Below are positions 24,753-36,200 of a stretch of DNA of 64,000 nt, in pieces (position 1 is the first letter of the stretch; every line of letters begins with the position of its first letter). The stretch is taken from the NCBI GenBank assembly GCA_035772735.1, contig JASDFA010000003.1:157473001-157537000 (forward strand), given 5' to 3'. Below the pieces are notes generated by a model. The model saw nothing but the letters and a program-made list of their open reading frames with translations, did not search any database and was not told the DNA's origin. A program made the position numbers and the translations under genes. This stretch comes from Datura wrightii (lineage: Eukaryota; Streptophyta; Magnoliopsida; Solanales; Solanaceae).

Positions 24753-25074
24753 TCAGGGGTGTGCATGGTATAGTATTGAAAACTTCGCTTCGGTAATTTT
24801 GATTTTCGGTATCTAAAAATTTTATATCATTACCATATCAAATTAGTTCGGTATGCTTCGGTAATTTTAACTTCGGTATTGATATTTTTCGGTACGATAT
24901 GTTGATAATCATACTTTATTTGTCTTCAACTTATATATACTCATATAATAAAGACTATGACTTTATTTTTAAAAAAATATCTCAATTATATTAGACTAAC
25001 AATTACCTTTGTTAATCGATTGCCAAAAAAAAAAAGGATATTTCAATCACGGTAGAGTAGTTAATTCTCTTGAA

Positions 25075-25106
25075 CCTACTCCAAATATAATTCTATTTGG
25101 AGTAGG
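25075..25106. repeat. Short perfect hairpin
   Basis: Arms cctactccaaat (25075-25086) and atttggagtagg (25095-25106) with an 8-base loop, directly next to the left arm of the fold-back element. It may be a remnant of another small element. Confidence 0.85.
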
Positions 25107-25112
25107 CCTAAA

Positions 25113-25934
25113 GGATCAAAACTGGGAAAAAGATCCGGTCAAGCACTATACGGTCAAGTAATATTCAATGGCCCTCTGGATTTATGCCAAGTGTACTATA
25201 AAATAATTTATGGTTGAGATCCATTTAAATTTATATACTCATCAAAAGAATAAAACTGACAAAATAAACTAACAGCGTCATTAACCTAGAAATAAGTCAA
25301 GTTTCTTTTCTTTTATAAAAGATATACTTTCTTATGTTTAAACTAAAAATTAGACATATTACTAAAGCTCAAATTATTATTACTCGTCGGTCAATGGAAA
25401 AGTATCGTATCACTAAATTGAGTTATAAAAAAAATAGCATTGAATACATTTTTTATGGGGGAATTCATTATTATTTTTCTTTCTTTAAAGGATGTATATT
25501 TATATTGATTGAGTAAAATATCGTTATAGAAATTTGACAATATCTGACATCAACTGCAGGGTAAAATGAATACATATTTGGTATTCTGATGTGTAATTGT
25601 AAAATTTATTTTCAAAAATTTAAGGAAAGACCATCCACTGAAATTCTTTATGAATATGATAAAAGATTCTCAAGTACAATGATGCATTTTACCTAATTTT
25701 CAGTTTAAACATAAGAAAATATATCTTTTAAAAAAGAAAAGAAACTTGAATTATTTCTAGGTAAATTGTCCCGTTAGTTTATTTTGTCAGTTTTTTTATT
25801 CTTTTGATGAGTATGTATATTGAAATTGATCTAAACCATAAATTATTTTATAATACACTTGGCATGAATCTAGAGGACCATTGAATATTACTTGACTGTA
25901 TAGTACTTGACCGGATCTTTTTCCCAAAACTGTC
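25113..25934. mobile_element. Fold-back-type element with ~240-bp inverted arms
   Basis: The left arm (25113-25353) and right arm (25693-25934) are complementary over about 240 bp with scattered mismatches, for example gggaaaaagatccggtcaag at 25124-25143 in both arms. The loop of about 340 bp has no convincing gene. The arms differ by roughly a tenth by eye. Such a long inverted repeat would fold into a stable hairpin and could feed siRNA production if transcribed. Confidence 0.85.
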
Positions 25935-26285
25935 CAAGAAAATTTAGTATTTTTGGATAAAAAATCAGTTTTGATGATAAAATCCCCTATTAAATATAAA
26001 TTAGCATTAAATTAAATATGATGTAATTTTATACTACTAATATAGTTTATATATTTAATAATATTACATCTAATATATATGTATGGTATATATTATTACA
26101 AAACTTCGATATAGTATTCAGTATAGTATTCAGTATTTCGATATCTATTTTATTAATATCGAATATCATACCAAATATCAAAAATATTTAAAATTCATAT
26201 CAAATACCGTACCAAATATCATAATATTCGTACTGCAATATTAAAAATTTTATTTTCGATATATACCCTACCATACCCGCCCTTA

Positions 26286-26512
26286 GCTCTATCATAAAAA
26301 AATGTATAAAAAATAGCACATTCAACAAATCATCTACCAAGGGAATGAAAAACTTGTCTTTCACAGTCAACTTATTAAGTTTCCTATAGTGAATATAGAA
26401 GCTTCAACTACCATTTTTTTTTACTAACAAAAGTGGGGATGAGAATGGGGAATAGCTGGGTTGGATTGTATCACTACTCTATTAGAAATAATTCCTCAAT
26501 GATTCTCATTAA
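26286..26512 (-). pseudogene. Chromovirus RT N-terminal part
   Basis: The minus strand shows, with stops, the segment equivalent to IQPSHSPFSSP and DYRKLN of RT, continuing past the hAT-like insertion into the piece at 24752 and below. It ends to the right where the copia element starts (about 26513). Confidence 0.65.
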
Positions 26513-26662
26513 GATTAACGTATATATACAAAACCGAAACATGATATGTGCCTAATTCTAAGGGATACAGTTAGCATGATATGTGCCTAATTCTAAGGGA
26601 TACAGTTAGCATGATATGTGCCTAAATATATAGTGCCTAAATATATTTACATATATTTAACA
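26513..26662 (-). repeat. Short 3' LTR of the copia element with 35-bp tandem repeats
   Basis: The minus strand starts TGTTAAATATATG at 26662, right after a G-rich tract (GCGGGGGTG) that serves as polypurine tract. Inside are two full and one partial copy of a 35-bp unit (26540-26574, 26575-26609, 26610-26623), the first two identical. The left end is set by where the chromovirus RT resumes. Confidence 0.6.
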
Positions 26663-29320
26663 CACCCCCGCAGTCGAAGCCGGAGGTTGTCGGACACTGA
26701 GACTGTCACGAAAATCTTCAAATAGAACTCGCGGTAGACCCTTGGTAAAGATGTCTGCGATCTGATATCGGAAAGGTACATGAAGAACACGAACCTGACC
26801 ACGAGCAACTTTTTCCAGTACAAAATGAATGTCCATCTCAATATGTTTGGTACGTTGATGTTGCACTGGATTACCCGATAAGTAAATAGCACTAACATTG
26901 TCACAATAAACAAGTGTAGCCTGTTTAATCGGATAATGTAACTCCAAAAGCAAATTTCGTAACCAACATGATTCGGATACTACATTTGCCACACCCCTAT
27001 ACTCAGCTTCGGCACTGGACCGAGAAAGAGTAGGTTGTCTCTTAGAAGACTAAGAAATCAAATTATCACCCAAAAATACACAATAACCAGAGGTAGATCG
27101 TCTCGTATCCGGGCAACCACCCCATTCAGCATCAGTATATGAAACAAGGGATGAAACAGAAGATGAGTAGAGATGGAGACCATGGTCAAGTGTACCTTGA
27201 ATATACCGGATAATGCGTTTGAGAGCTTGGATATGATCAACTCTCGGATCATGCATATGTAAACACACTTGTTGAACAGCATAACAAATATCCGATCGGG
27301 TAAATGTAAGATATTGAAGAGCCCCAGCAAGACTCCTATATAAAGACGGATCCTCATAGGGAGTACTAGAAGTCGCACTAACCTTCTCCTTTGTGTCAAC
27401 AGGAGTAGGAGATGACTTGCAAGAAGACATTCTGGCTCGCTCAATTATTTGCTCGGCATACTTGCGTTGTGAAAGGAACATACCGCCCTTATGTCGAGAA
27501 ACTGCAATGCCAAGAAAATAATTTAAAGGACCAAGATCCTTCATAGCAAACTCTGAGCCGAGAAGCTTCATAATAGACAGCCGGAGAGCATTAGAAGATG
27601 CAGTGAGAATAATATCATCAACATAAAGCAAAATATATGCCATATCACGACCCTTGCGATAAATAAATAAAGAATTATCACAATTGCTATTAGAGAAACC
27701 AAGGGAAATGACATAATCAACAAATCGCTTATACCAAGCTTGAGGTGCCTGTTTGAGTCCATACAATGACTTACGTAACAAGCATACATAATCTGGATGA
27801 GTATGATCCCAATACCCCAATGGTTGATGCATATACACTGTTTCTTGTAGCTCACCATAAAGAAAGGCATTTTTAACATCCAACTGATGAATAGGCCATG
27901 CCTTTGACAAAGAAAGAGAAAGAATTGTGCGAATGGTAGCCGGTTTCACCACCAGACTAAATGTTTCGCCACAATCAATGCCCACCTGCTGAGTTTTCCC
28001 ATCACCTACAAGACGGGCTTTATGCCTCTCAAAAACACCATCAGATTTTTCTTTATGAGCAAAAATCCACATAGAACGAATAACATTCACATTAGGTGGA
28101 CGTGGCACCAACTCCCACGTCTTATTTTTAATAAGAGCATTATATTCATCGTCCATGGCCAACTTCCAATTCGGATCACGAAGGGCTTCTACTGGGTTAC
28201 GTGGTAGTGGGGACCGTGTAACTGTAGTAGCATATGCATGGTCATATTTTCTATTGGGTTTAAAAATACCCATTTGGCTTCTTGTGACCAAGGTGGGCCG
28301 ATTGGTGGGCAAGGAATTTGATGTTTGGGCAGGAGGTGTGGGGAGAGTAGGAGAAGCTGGGCTGTAGGGGGCAGCTGGGCTCATAGGAGTATGCAATTGT
28401 GCAAAAGGAAACACATGCTCATCAAACACAACATGCCGACAAATTATAATCTTATTTGAGGACAAGTCATAGCATTTATAGCCATGGTGATTTGAAGGAT
28501 ATCCCAAAAAGACACATGGAGTTGAACGAGGTTGCAACTTATTGATGGTTGTAGATGAAAAAAGAGGATAACACAAGCACCCAAAAATCCGAATGTGAGA
28601 GTAAGATGGAACCCGATGATAAAGAATTTGAAGTGGAGATATATTTCCCAAAAGCTTGCTTGGAAGCACATTAAGAAGATAGGTAGCCATTTGTAACGCA
28701 TGATGCCAAAAAGAAGGGGGAAGAGAGGCATGAGCTAAAAGAGTACGAGTAATATTATTTATAGACCGAATTTTTCATTCAGCTTTACCATTTTGAGACG
28801 AGGTATGAGGACAAGAAAGACGGAAAGACATGCCATTTGTTTTACAAAAACTCCCAAAAAAGGTCATTGTCAAACTCCCTCCCATTATCACATTGCACAT
28901 TCTTAATATTACGTTCAAATTGGGTGAGAATATGAACTTTAAAAGCTAAGAATTTGTCAAACACATCCGATTTCTTAGCTAATGAAAAAAGTCCACAGAT
29001 AATTAGAATAATTATCTAAGAAAACAACATAATATTTATGCACCATAGAATTCAAAATAGGAGATGTCCAAAGATCACTATGAATAATATCAAATGGCAT
29101 AATAGGACTTGATTTTGAAGAAACAAATGGCAACTTAATATGTTTGCCAAAAACACAAGATCGACAAATGCTAGAACTTGAATGACGATTACAATCAATG
29201 CTTTTATTTAGCCTAAGAGCATCTAAAACGGAAGCATCCGGATGACCCAAACGATCATGCCAAAGAGTAGGTGAAATGGCTGCAAAGGTTAACTTGTTTC
29301 TCAATTTTATTTTTCTGGAA
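26657..29320 (-). pseudogene. Ty1/copia pol, 5'-truncated (integrase, RT, RNase H)
   Basis: The GAG-pre-integrase domain and integrase start lie at 29304-28975 (LWHDRLGHPDASVL, then HSDLWTSP). The integrase core is shifted and broken at 28975-28700. A long frame runs from 28690 to 27050: integrase end, RT with NAFLYGEL and YVDDIIL. After one in-frame TAG (27050-27052) it continues as RNase H to 26657 (SSAEAEY, KHIEMDIHF, ADIFTKGLP). Gag and protease are missing. The domain order identifies copia. Apart from the upstream truncation and breaks the RT frame is well preserved, so this copy is younger than the chromovirus it sits in. Confidence 0.9.
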
Positions 29321-29960
29321 AAAAGTTTCTTGTTCTTAACACTGATGACTGGGGAATCATTTGTCCCATACTTATAGCATAAGTTGTGGTTCCTTTTTTT
29401 TTTTTACTCGCATACTTGAATGAGTCTGCCCCTTCTTAGGCCTACTCCCATATGATTTATTAAGGGTTGGAATTAAGGAACTAGCTATAGGTTAATGAAC
29501 ATTTTTACTCCAAGTGACCCTGTTCTTCCTATTTCAGTTATCAATCATCTTTTCTTGGTGTCTTGTCTTTTCTTATCTACAGCTTGACTTAAGGTAAAAA
29601 AATTATGCATCCTCATAGTGTATTTGATATCATCCTCAATCCCTTCAAACTAAGAATTCCAAGGAAAAATATTTAGGAATGGCAGGATTCCTAATTAGAA
29701 TCCAAGTTTTAAGATCTTCAAATTTCTCAAAATGTTCATTGATTGTTTAATTTCTATTTGCTCTATCTTTGTAAATTCTCTAATCAAATTGAGTTCTCCA
29801 TGGTCATATCAAGCTTTTTACTCTACTAATCGAATTTGAGATTTGACTCGACAATGTGGCTCTACAACAAATTATTCAACTTATTCATGTCCTCTTAATT
29901 AGTAGACTTAGCTTAAGTTTCTGTAACTGTTATGGTGCCAAAGATATTAACTCCGATGTC
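29321..29960 (-). pseudogene. Chromovirus gag remnant with degraded primer site
   Basis: The minus strand shows a gag segment (NEHFEKFEDLKTW at about 29750-29710, then a RNPAIPKYF region and a KYTVRMHN-like match) and a worn zinc knuckle (CYKYGTNDSP near 29370). A degenerate initiator-Met primer site can be read near 29945-29960. It belongs to the chromovirus at 22440-26512; protease and the start of RT are missing between them. Confidence 0.55.
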
Positions 29961-30009
29961 AATTTGTTATGTAATTGAATCGCAAAAGATAGTAACAAGA
30001 AAGAAATTG

Positions 30010-30189
30010 AGAATTTTATTAGCAATTTTTTAAGTATTTAGATTTATTCAGACTCATTAAGTGATTTATAAAAAAAATTAAAAAATACACTTAATGATTA
30101 AAATTTAGATAACTAAAATTCGACATATAAAATTATTTAATTTAATAATTAAAATTTTAAATAATTATTAAATACAAATAAATGAGGCC
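30010..30189. mobile_element. Fragment of the Harbinger-like family
   Basis: It ends in aatgaggcc at 30189, matching the terminus of the element at 21291-22299, with ttaatgatt-type subterminal repeats. The left terminus is not recognisable. Confidence 0.45.
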
Positions 30190-30445
30190 TGAGATGGAAA
30201 TTCAAATTAAACTGAAGGGACTTGCATGGACTACTGGACTGGGGCATGAACGTAAAACTAAGATGAAGTTCTAATGGTAGATGAGACAACATCAAGGGAA
30301 GGCAGGAGGTGTGATTGGAGATACTCTTCCTTCTTAGCTAGAGATCTCAATCGAAATAATTTTAATCTTTCTTATGCAGGGTGAATTAACTTAAGCCGGT
30401 AAATTTTGACTTGAAAATGAGATGGTTAACCAAAAATATTTGCGG

Positions 30446-30858
30446 ATAGGGATAAGCATGATGATATGATATTGAAAACTTCAACTTTTAATTTTTAAAA
30501 AATATTATATCATTATCATATCAAATAAATTTGTTTGTAATTTAATATTTTAATATTCGATTTTGACATTTTGTGGAGTATAATAAATTGATAACAACAG
30601 TTTGATCGACTGCAACTTACATATACTCGTATTTCAGAGAATTACGACATCAATTTCTTAAGAAACATCTCGGTTATATCATACTAACACCTTACATACT
30701 CGGTACAGTATTCGATATTTCAATATTCTCAAAGAAAATAATGAATACCAATTTTTCTTAAAAATGCATACTAATTATCATATCATAATATTAAAATCGC
30801 AATATCAAAAATTTTAATTTCAATATGTAATATTCATACCTTACCACCAACCCTATTC
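30446..30858. mobile_element. Second copy of the hAT-like family, short and worn
   Basis: Left end atagggataagcatgatgat, right end complement-like ccttaccaccaaccctat. Internal strings such as tatgatattgaaaacttc match 24754-26285. About 410 bp, non-coding. Confidence 0.6.
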
Positions 30859-31383
30859 ACAGGTGAAATCAATCTCCACAAGATAGTAAAAGAAAAACCT
30901 CTGATGATAATACTTTGAAAGGAATTAAAAACAAGAGACTTTAAGAGTCAGATGTACAAAATAAGACATAAAAGCGATAATGAATCAAGAGCGCTTTCTC
31001 GCTGCCTTTTTTAAGAATATGATAATTTGCAGTAACGACAAAGAATATTCTGCTCGCTGTCACATTGCAAGGACTCAGCACTCAGCAACAAGACAATGAA
31101 TACATGACTAGGAAAATTAAAGTATCCACATCTAACTAAGCTAATTTACATAATATGGCAAAACAATTGAGTGTACGTGAGGTAATCAAATCAGAAATTT
31201 TGTTAAGGGTATTTAAATTTTAATATAATAATTTTTAATCTATATATTTTTTATAATTTTTTTATAATATAATATAATTTTTCAATTAAGAATGTTCAAC
31301 TGATCACCCATCATTAAGTGTAGCTAAGTCATCGTGTTCATCAAGATAATAAGATGAGGAAAAAGGATATGAAAAAAAAATAT

Positions 31384-32112
31384 TACTCCTTCTGCTTCAT
31401 TTTAACTGCTAGAATAGAATTTGCATATCCATTAAAAAATAATTAATAGGTGGTAATATAACTAATATAATCCTATTAATTTTTTCAATCCTTAACCACA
31501 TAAATCTACTTCAAGAATTAGTCTCAATTATTGGATTACTAAATTCTCATTAAATTATCAGTAACTAATGAGTTGTTTTCCACATAGGAGTGATAGGCAA
31601 AGAAAATCAAACAGTTTAATAAGAAACTAATTCTATACAATGCTCAATGAAATATTTCGCCAGTCTCGGTAAAAATTTTAAAACTTCCAAATTTAATTGA
31701 AACAAAAAATTTCAACGTAAATTTTTCTTTCATCCTATATAAAAATTTAAAAATCTCCACCAAAATTAATAATATAAATAAATATTTAGCTAGCTTATTT
31801 GATAAGAGTAATACGAAAATACGAATTTTCGACTTTAATGAAGGAGTACTTTACTTTAATATTTGTTGAAACCTTAACTTGAGTTTTGATGTCCATGTTT
31901 ATAAAAATATATTTATGATAATGATTTTTTTAAACCTGATTTTATGGAGTATAATAAAAGATGAAATATTAAGTGTATTAATTGAATTAGTTTGCATTGT
32001 AACTTTAAATCATATATTTTTATGAAAACATACAACAATAAACTTTTTCAAATTTTAGAATAACTTTAGATAGTAAGAGTAAAATTAAAAAAAAAAACAA
32101 TTATCTCTTAAT
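31384..32112. mobile_element. Stowaway-like MITE split by ~530 bp
   Basis: 31384-31495 (ctccttctgcttcatttta to cctattaatttttt) matches the left half of 19183-19446 and 32024-32112 (aaaacatacaac to attatctctt) matches the right half. The sequence between does not match. It may be an insertion or two separate partial copies. Confidence 0.5.
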
Positions 32113-32803
32113 TTTTAAAGGGAATATATTAACAGCGGCGCGAGAACCAATGATTGAATATCTTATTTTCCATTTAGAGCAGATGGTTGAGTCACAGATG
32201 AGGAATCTAGCACGTAATTAATCAGCTTTACTGGAAATGCAACAACATAATGTGATGCAAGTATATCATTTAGAAAAGTCTAAAGGAACACAAGAAATGC
32301 AGCCTATTGTGGTTAAATAAACATATGCATGATCCCCAAATGTTCATGCTCGCCTAGATGTGCTATTTTATTTTGTAATTTTAATAAATTTTGATTTGAA
32401 ATTTTAAATCTCAACTCATAAATTTATATTTTATAATTTTTTTAAAAAAACCACCAATTATATATACCAATCATATATTTTAGATGTAAATAAAATTTAT
32501 TGTTGATATTATTGTTTTCATTTATTTAATAAAATTTATTGTTGATATTAGTAAAGAGTTGTACATTACAACTCATGTTAAATTTTACATTTTATTAAAC
32601 TAAAATTCGATTAATAAATATCGTATTCTTTTTATATAGAATGATTTTGCGATAATGTATTATACTTTATTATGAATTTTTACTTATTTAATAAAATTAT
32701 ATGAGATTTAAATTTTTTTTAATAATTTTCACAACTCATAGGAATTTTATGTTCATGAAAAAAAAAAAGTTAAAAATTTCAAATTACATATCTAAATAAA
32801 ATT

Positions 32804-32905
32804 TTAACTTCATCTCATATAATCGCAAATCATGATTTCATCCTGCGGCCAAACATTTCAACTTCATCTCATATAAGTGGAAATCGTGATTTCATCTCGT
32901 GGCCA
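32804..32905 (+). repeat. Imperfect direct repeat, two units
   Basis: aacttcatctcatataa...aaatc.tgatttcatc...ggcca occurs at about 32809-32853 and 32868-32908. It looks like the end of a small transposon but the partner terminus was not found. Confidence 0.6.
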
Positions 32906-33290
32906 CACGGGGCCCTCAACAGCTTATGAAAACTTTTTGCCCATTTTGCATATCAATCCAACAAGTTAACATTGATTAGAGTTGTGGAATGAAGCAAATA
33001 TTTGTATGACAAATTAGGCACCAGCAAGGATTCAGTTGACATATATACAGAGAGTGAAATACTTGACGCAACAAACGCCTGAAAACGCGTAACTAGATGA
33101 AACATTTTTTCACTAATGAGGTTCTCATTATTAATATTATTATAAATAAGAGAAACATAAACATGAACTAAATCTTTATAAATCATAGAGAAGAAATTTA
33201 ACCAAACCGTTTCTTAACATATCAAGTAACACATAAATTTTGGGCTGATTTCATATAATATTCTGAATTTAAAACTATCCTAGTATCGAA

Positions 33291-33720
33291 AGGCATGGAG
33301 CTCTATTCAACAAGGCAAAGATCGCATATGCTTGTTGCCATGTATGTTCTCGACTGATATGTCATGGTGGTACAGATACACTGCGCTATAAGACTCAATA
33401 AGACCACAAACGAGGGAAAAAAATTATAAAGACAACTGAAGTAAAAGCCTCAATCACTATATTACATTTATTAGGTAATTCATATATAGAGCAGGGAAGA
33501 CATCATATGAGTTTGAGCGTTTACAGTATGATCCAGGCCGCTATCAATTTATATCCGCACAAGAAAAGAAAAGAACACGCAATTGTCTTAAACCTATAAC
33601 AAATACATTTGACAAACCAATAACAATGAGAATTCTATAACAAACTTTAAACATAAACCAAACCCAAGGCCACAAAATTGTTTCTTCATGTGCAACTCAC
33701 CTTTCATAGCTGCTGAAGTT
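33291..33720 (-). other. Probable 3' UTR of the PB1-domain gene
   Basis: Directly downstream of the stop codon, with mixed composition unlike the spacer beyond about 33290. An AATAAA-like string (minus strand CTAATAAATG near 33470) is a possible polyadenylation signal. Extent is a guess. Confidence 0.35.
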
Positions 33721-36112
33721 TTAATTCGTTGCTTGTTTTTTTTCTGTGGGAAGGTGAGAAGAAGTATTGTGTAAACCAACAGCAGGGGATGATGTCATGG
33801 TTTGGCATTGAGCAGTGAACTGGGGAGCATGGGCCTGAGAGTAGTATATTTGTGCATGCATAGGATCAGAAAATTCATATCCATAACCGGCAGTAGCAGC
33901 TGATGTGGGAGCAATTGGCTGAGAGGAATGGTGAATCTGAGAGTAGCCAACATATTGCTGCTGACGCTGGCATGAAGTGATCTGAACCAATTGTGGAGCT
34001 GCCGCAGCTGCTGTTCTATATGCACAAGCAGTCATTTCAGGTTTTGAGGCAGAAGGGTTTCTAGCAAGGTTGTAAGCTGAGGCAGGAGCGGCCATGCTAG
34101 GAGCTGGAGGCGTTTGGGGTTGGTTAGAAGGGATTGTTTGAGCAGACTCGCTATAATTTGTTTGCTGCACCGGCAAATTATAAGCTTGCGAAGGTCTAGA
34201 ATGAACAAAGTAAACGGGGTACTGGTGCTCAAGAGCAGGGTGTTGAGGATGAGTTTGCTGCTGCGAAGGGTATATAGGATAATAAGATGTCATTGGCACA
34301 GGCCCGGAAGGGGTATGGTGGATATATTGACTAGCATGAACATATTGTTGGGGTTGATACATTTGTTGGTGCTGATCATACTGGACTGGCAGTGCGTATC
34401 CAGCATCCTGGACTTGCTGTTGTACTTGAGACCTATTATTTGGATCACTGTGCTTCATATCAACTGAATTAGTGGAAACCCTATTGTTCCCCGATTGAAT
34501 TTGACCCCCTGGTTCTTGATAAAAGAAATGCCTTTGCCCAGACAAAGGATTTGTCACACTACTCTCACTGCATCAAATAAAATGACGATCTTAGTTCAGA
34601 GAATTTTCATTACCAATTTAAGCACTTAACAAAGAACCATATAATTGTTTCTTCAGTGACTGGGTCAGGAATTTGCAAGGTGTGAAAACAGTATCTTTAC
34701 AAAATGCAAGGGGATGGCTGCATACTTAAGAGCTCAATCCCCTCACTAGATGGAGAGCACTTAGTGCACAAGGTAAGCCCTTTATTTGAGCATTTATCAA
34801 AACAATGAAGCCACATATAACATTAATTATAACACATTTCTCAAGCAACTGGTTTGTTTCAATAAGCATATATTGAAAATTTAGAAAACTAAAATTCTTT
34901 AGCTATATATTTTTACCTTGAAACTGAATTGGGGGAAGGCAAATCAGAAGGAACAACAGGCTTTGGCTGCAATTGTGGAGGCTGCTGTAGTTGTTGGTGG
35001 GGCTGTGATTGAGCAGGATTTCTGTAACCAACACCAACCCCTTGGTCCGATCTCTCATCATCTGAAAAAACTCGATTAGCGTAATCCCCACCAACGACTA
35101 CCGGCACACCGGAATACGCAGCCCCGGTCACCGGAGCAGCTGACGCAGGCGGTGAAGTCAAACCCATAAATCCCCCTTCCTCCTGCTTCTGCTCCACTTT
35201 GCCTCCAACCCCTAACTGTGAAAACTGTTCCTCAATCCCAAGCCTTTGATTCTCCTCCACGTGAACCTTTATCGGCGGTAAATTCGTCAACGACGGCGTG
35301 GAAGAAGTCGACCCAAAGGATGATGTCGTTTCTACCATAGGAGAATCCGGCACCGACTGAACATCTTGAGCACTAATTTTCACATTCTTCTCACCAAATG
35401 ATCCCTGCAATTGTCCATCCACACTCTTTTCGTTACAATTCGCAACATCCTCGTCAAGACCCAGAAGACAATTCACCGAGGAAGACTCAGAAAACACCTT
35501 TGTGGTGGAAGTAGAAGTTGCCCCATTCAACGCATGTACAAACCAATCCTCCGATTTCGTTGAACTTTGTAGAAGTGACCCGATTGATGATACCGAATCA
35601 AATTCACTGGTGAAGAGGAATACACGAATACGTGAGGTTTTTGTAACACGGTCATATTCTTCAATCATGTTCTCAAGGTCTTCATCGGTGGTAACGGAAA
35701 TGAGAGAATCAAGGTCTTCATTTGGAAGCTGGTATTTCAGCCAAAACGGCCGGCCGGCTAGAAGGGATTTGGAGAGCCGTGAAGAGAGGTCAGAAAGGGA
35801 AGTACGCCGGTCGGCGACGAAGATTCGGGTATCGCCGCCAATATAGCAGAGGGACTTATCGTGGGGTCGAGGGATGATGTGTCCGCCGTAGCTGCACATA
35901 AGACGGATCTTCCCGTTGGTTCCGGCGCCGGCGTGTGGCGGTTGCTGCTGGTCGTCCCAGGAATTGGTGTTGCGTGACTTAGGGGAGGAATCTACTGAGT
36001 TGGCGTAGTTAGTATGTGACGTCAGTGGCGGTTGCTGTGGCATAGTCCCGGCCACCGACGCCGTCGTAATGGTGGTGGAAATCGGTGGGCCGGGTAGAAG
36101 TGGGGGTTCCAT
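33721..36112 (-). CDS. PB1-domain (octicosapeptide/Phox/Bem1p) protein, two exons
   Basis: Exon 1 is 36112-34917 and exon 2 is 34567-33721. The 349-bp intron has a GT donor (AAG|GTAAAAA) and an AG acceptor (GATGCAG|TGAG), phase 2, and the joined frame gives 680 residues. Residues 68-167 form a PB1 domain: a basic first strand (KIRLMCSYGG) and an acidic OPCA-type segment (LPNEDLDSLISVTTDEDLEN, 129-148). The N-terminus is Pro/Thr-rich. The second half is Ser-rich, then Gln/Pro/Tyr-rich and low-complexity. Arabidopsis has a family of similar long PB1 proteins of poorly known role; PB1 domains mediate protein-protein pairing. This is the only intact host gene here. The exact family member is not identified. 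Confidence 0.9.
34568..34916 (-). other. Intron of the PB1-domain gene
   Basis: GT-AG intron, AT-rich, with in-frame stop directly at the donor if unspliced. Splicing joins a Ser codon across the boundary and keeps the frame open for 282 further codons. Confidence 0.85.
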
Positions 36113-36190
36113 GTGAATCTGGAAAGTGAAGAGGGGGAGGAGAGAGAAACTGAAAAGTTGGAGGAGGGAAGATGCTTTGCCGGAGAAGAA

Positions 36191-36200
36191 TGTTTTATAG
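36191..36200 (-). promoter_or_regulatory. TATA box of the PB1-domain gene
   Basis: The minus strand reads CTATAAAACA about 80 bases upstream of the ATG. Between them is a C/T-rich leader (36115-36175, CTTCCCTCC and CTCTCTCCTCC runs), common in plant 5' UTRs. Confidence 0.65.

Larger units (their letters stand above)
24754..26285. mobile_element. hAT-like non-autonomous element inserted in the chromovirus RT
   Basis: Termini are CAGGGGTGTGCATGGTA at 24754 and a complement-like ACCATACCCGCCC ending near 26285. Subterminal parts are rich in ttcggtat and gatatttggta motifs in opposite orientations. It splits the RT codons for the IDLR motif. Flanks agtctatt (24746-24753) and gctctatc (26286-26293) share a TCTAT core, consistent with a worn 8-bp hAT duplication. 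A second copy is at 30446-30858. A fold-back element sits inside it. Confidence 0.7.
29961..33290. other. AT-rich intergenic spacer with MITE remnants
   Basis: No gene is supported. It contains a Harbinger-like fragment, a second hAT-like element, a split Stowaway-like MITE and a short direct repeat, each listed separately. A segment at 32130-32350 has more balanced composition but no sustained frame. Confidence 0.6.

Noticed and set aside
27058..27444. Minus-strand 128-codon frame, Leu/Arg-rich
   Set aside because: Out-of-frame shadow of the copia RT/RNase H frame.
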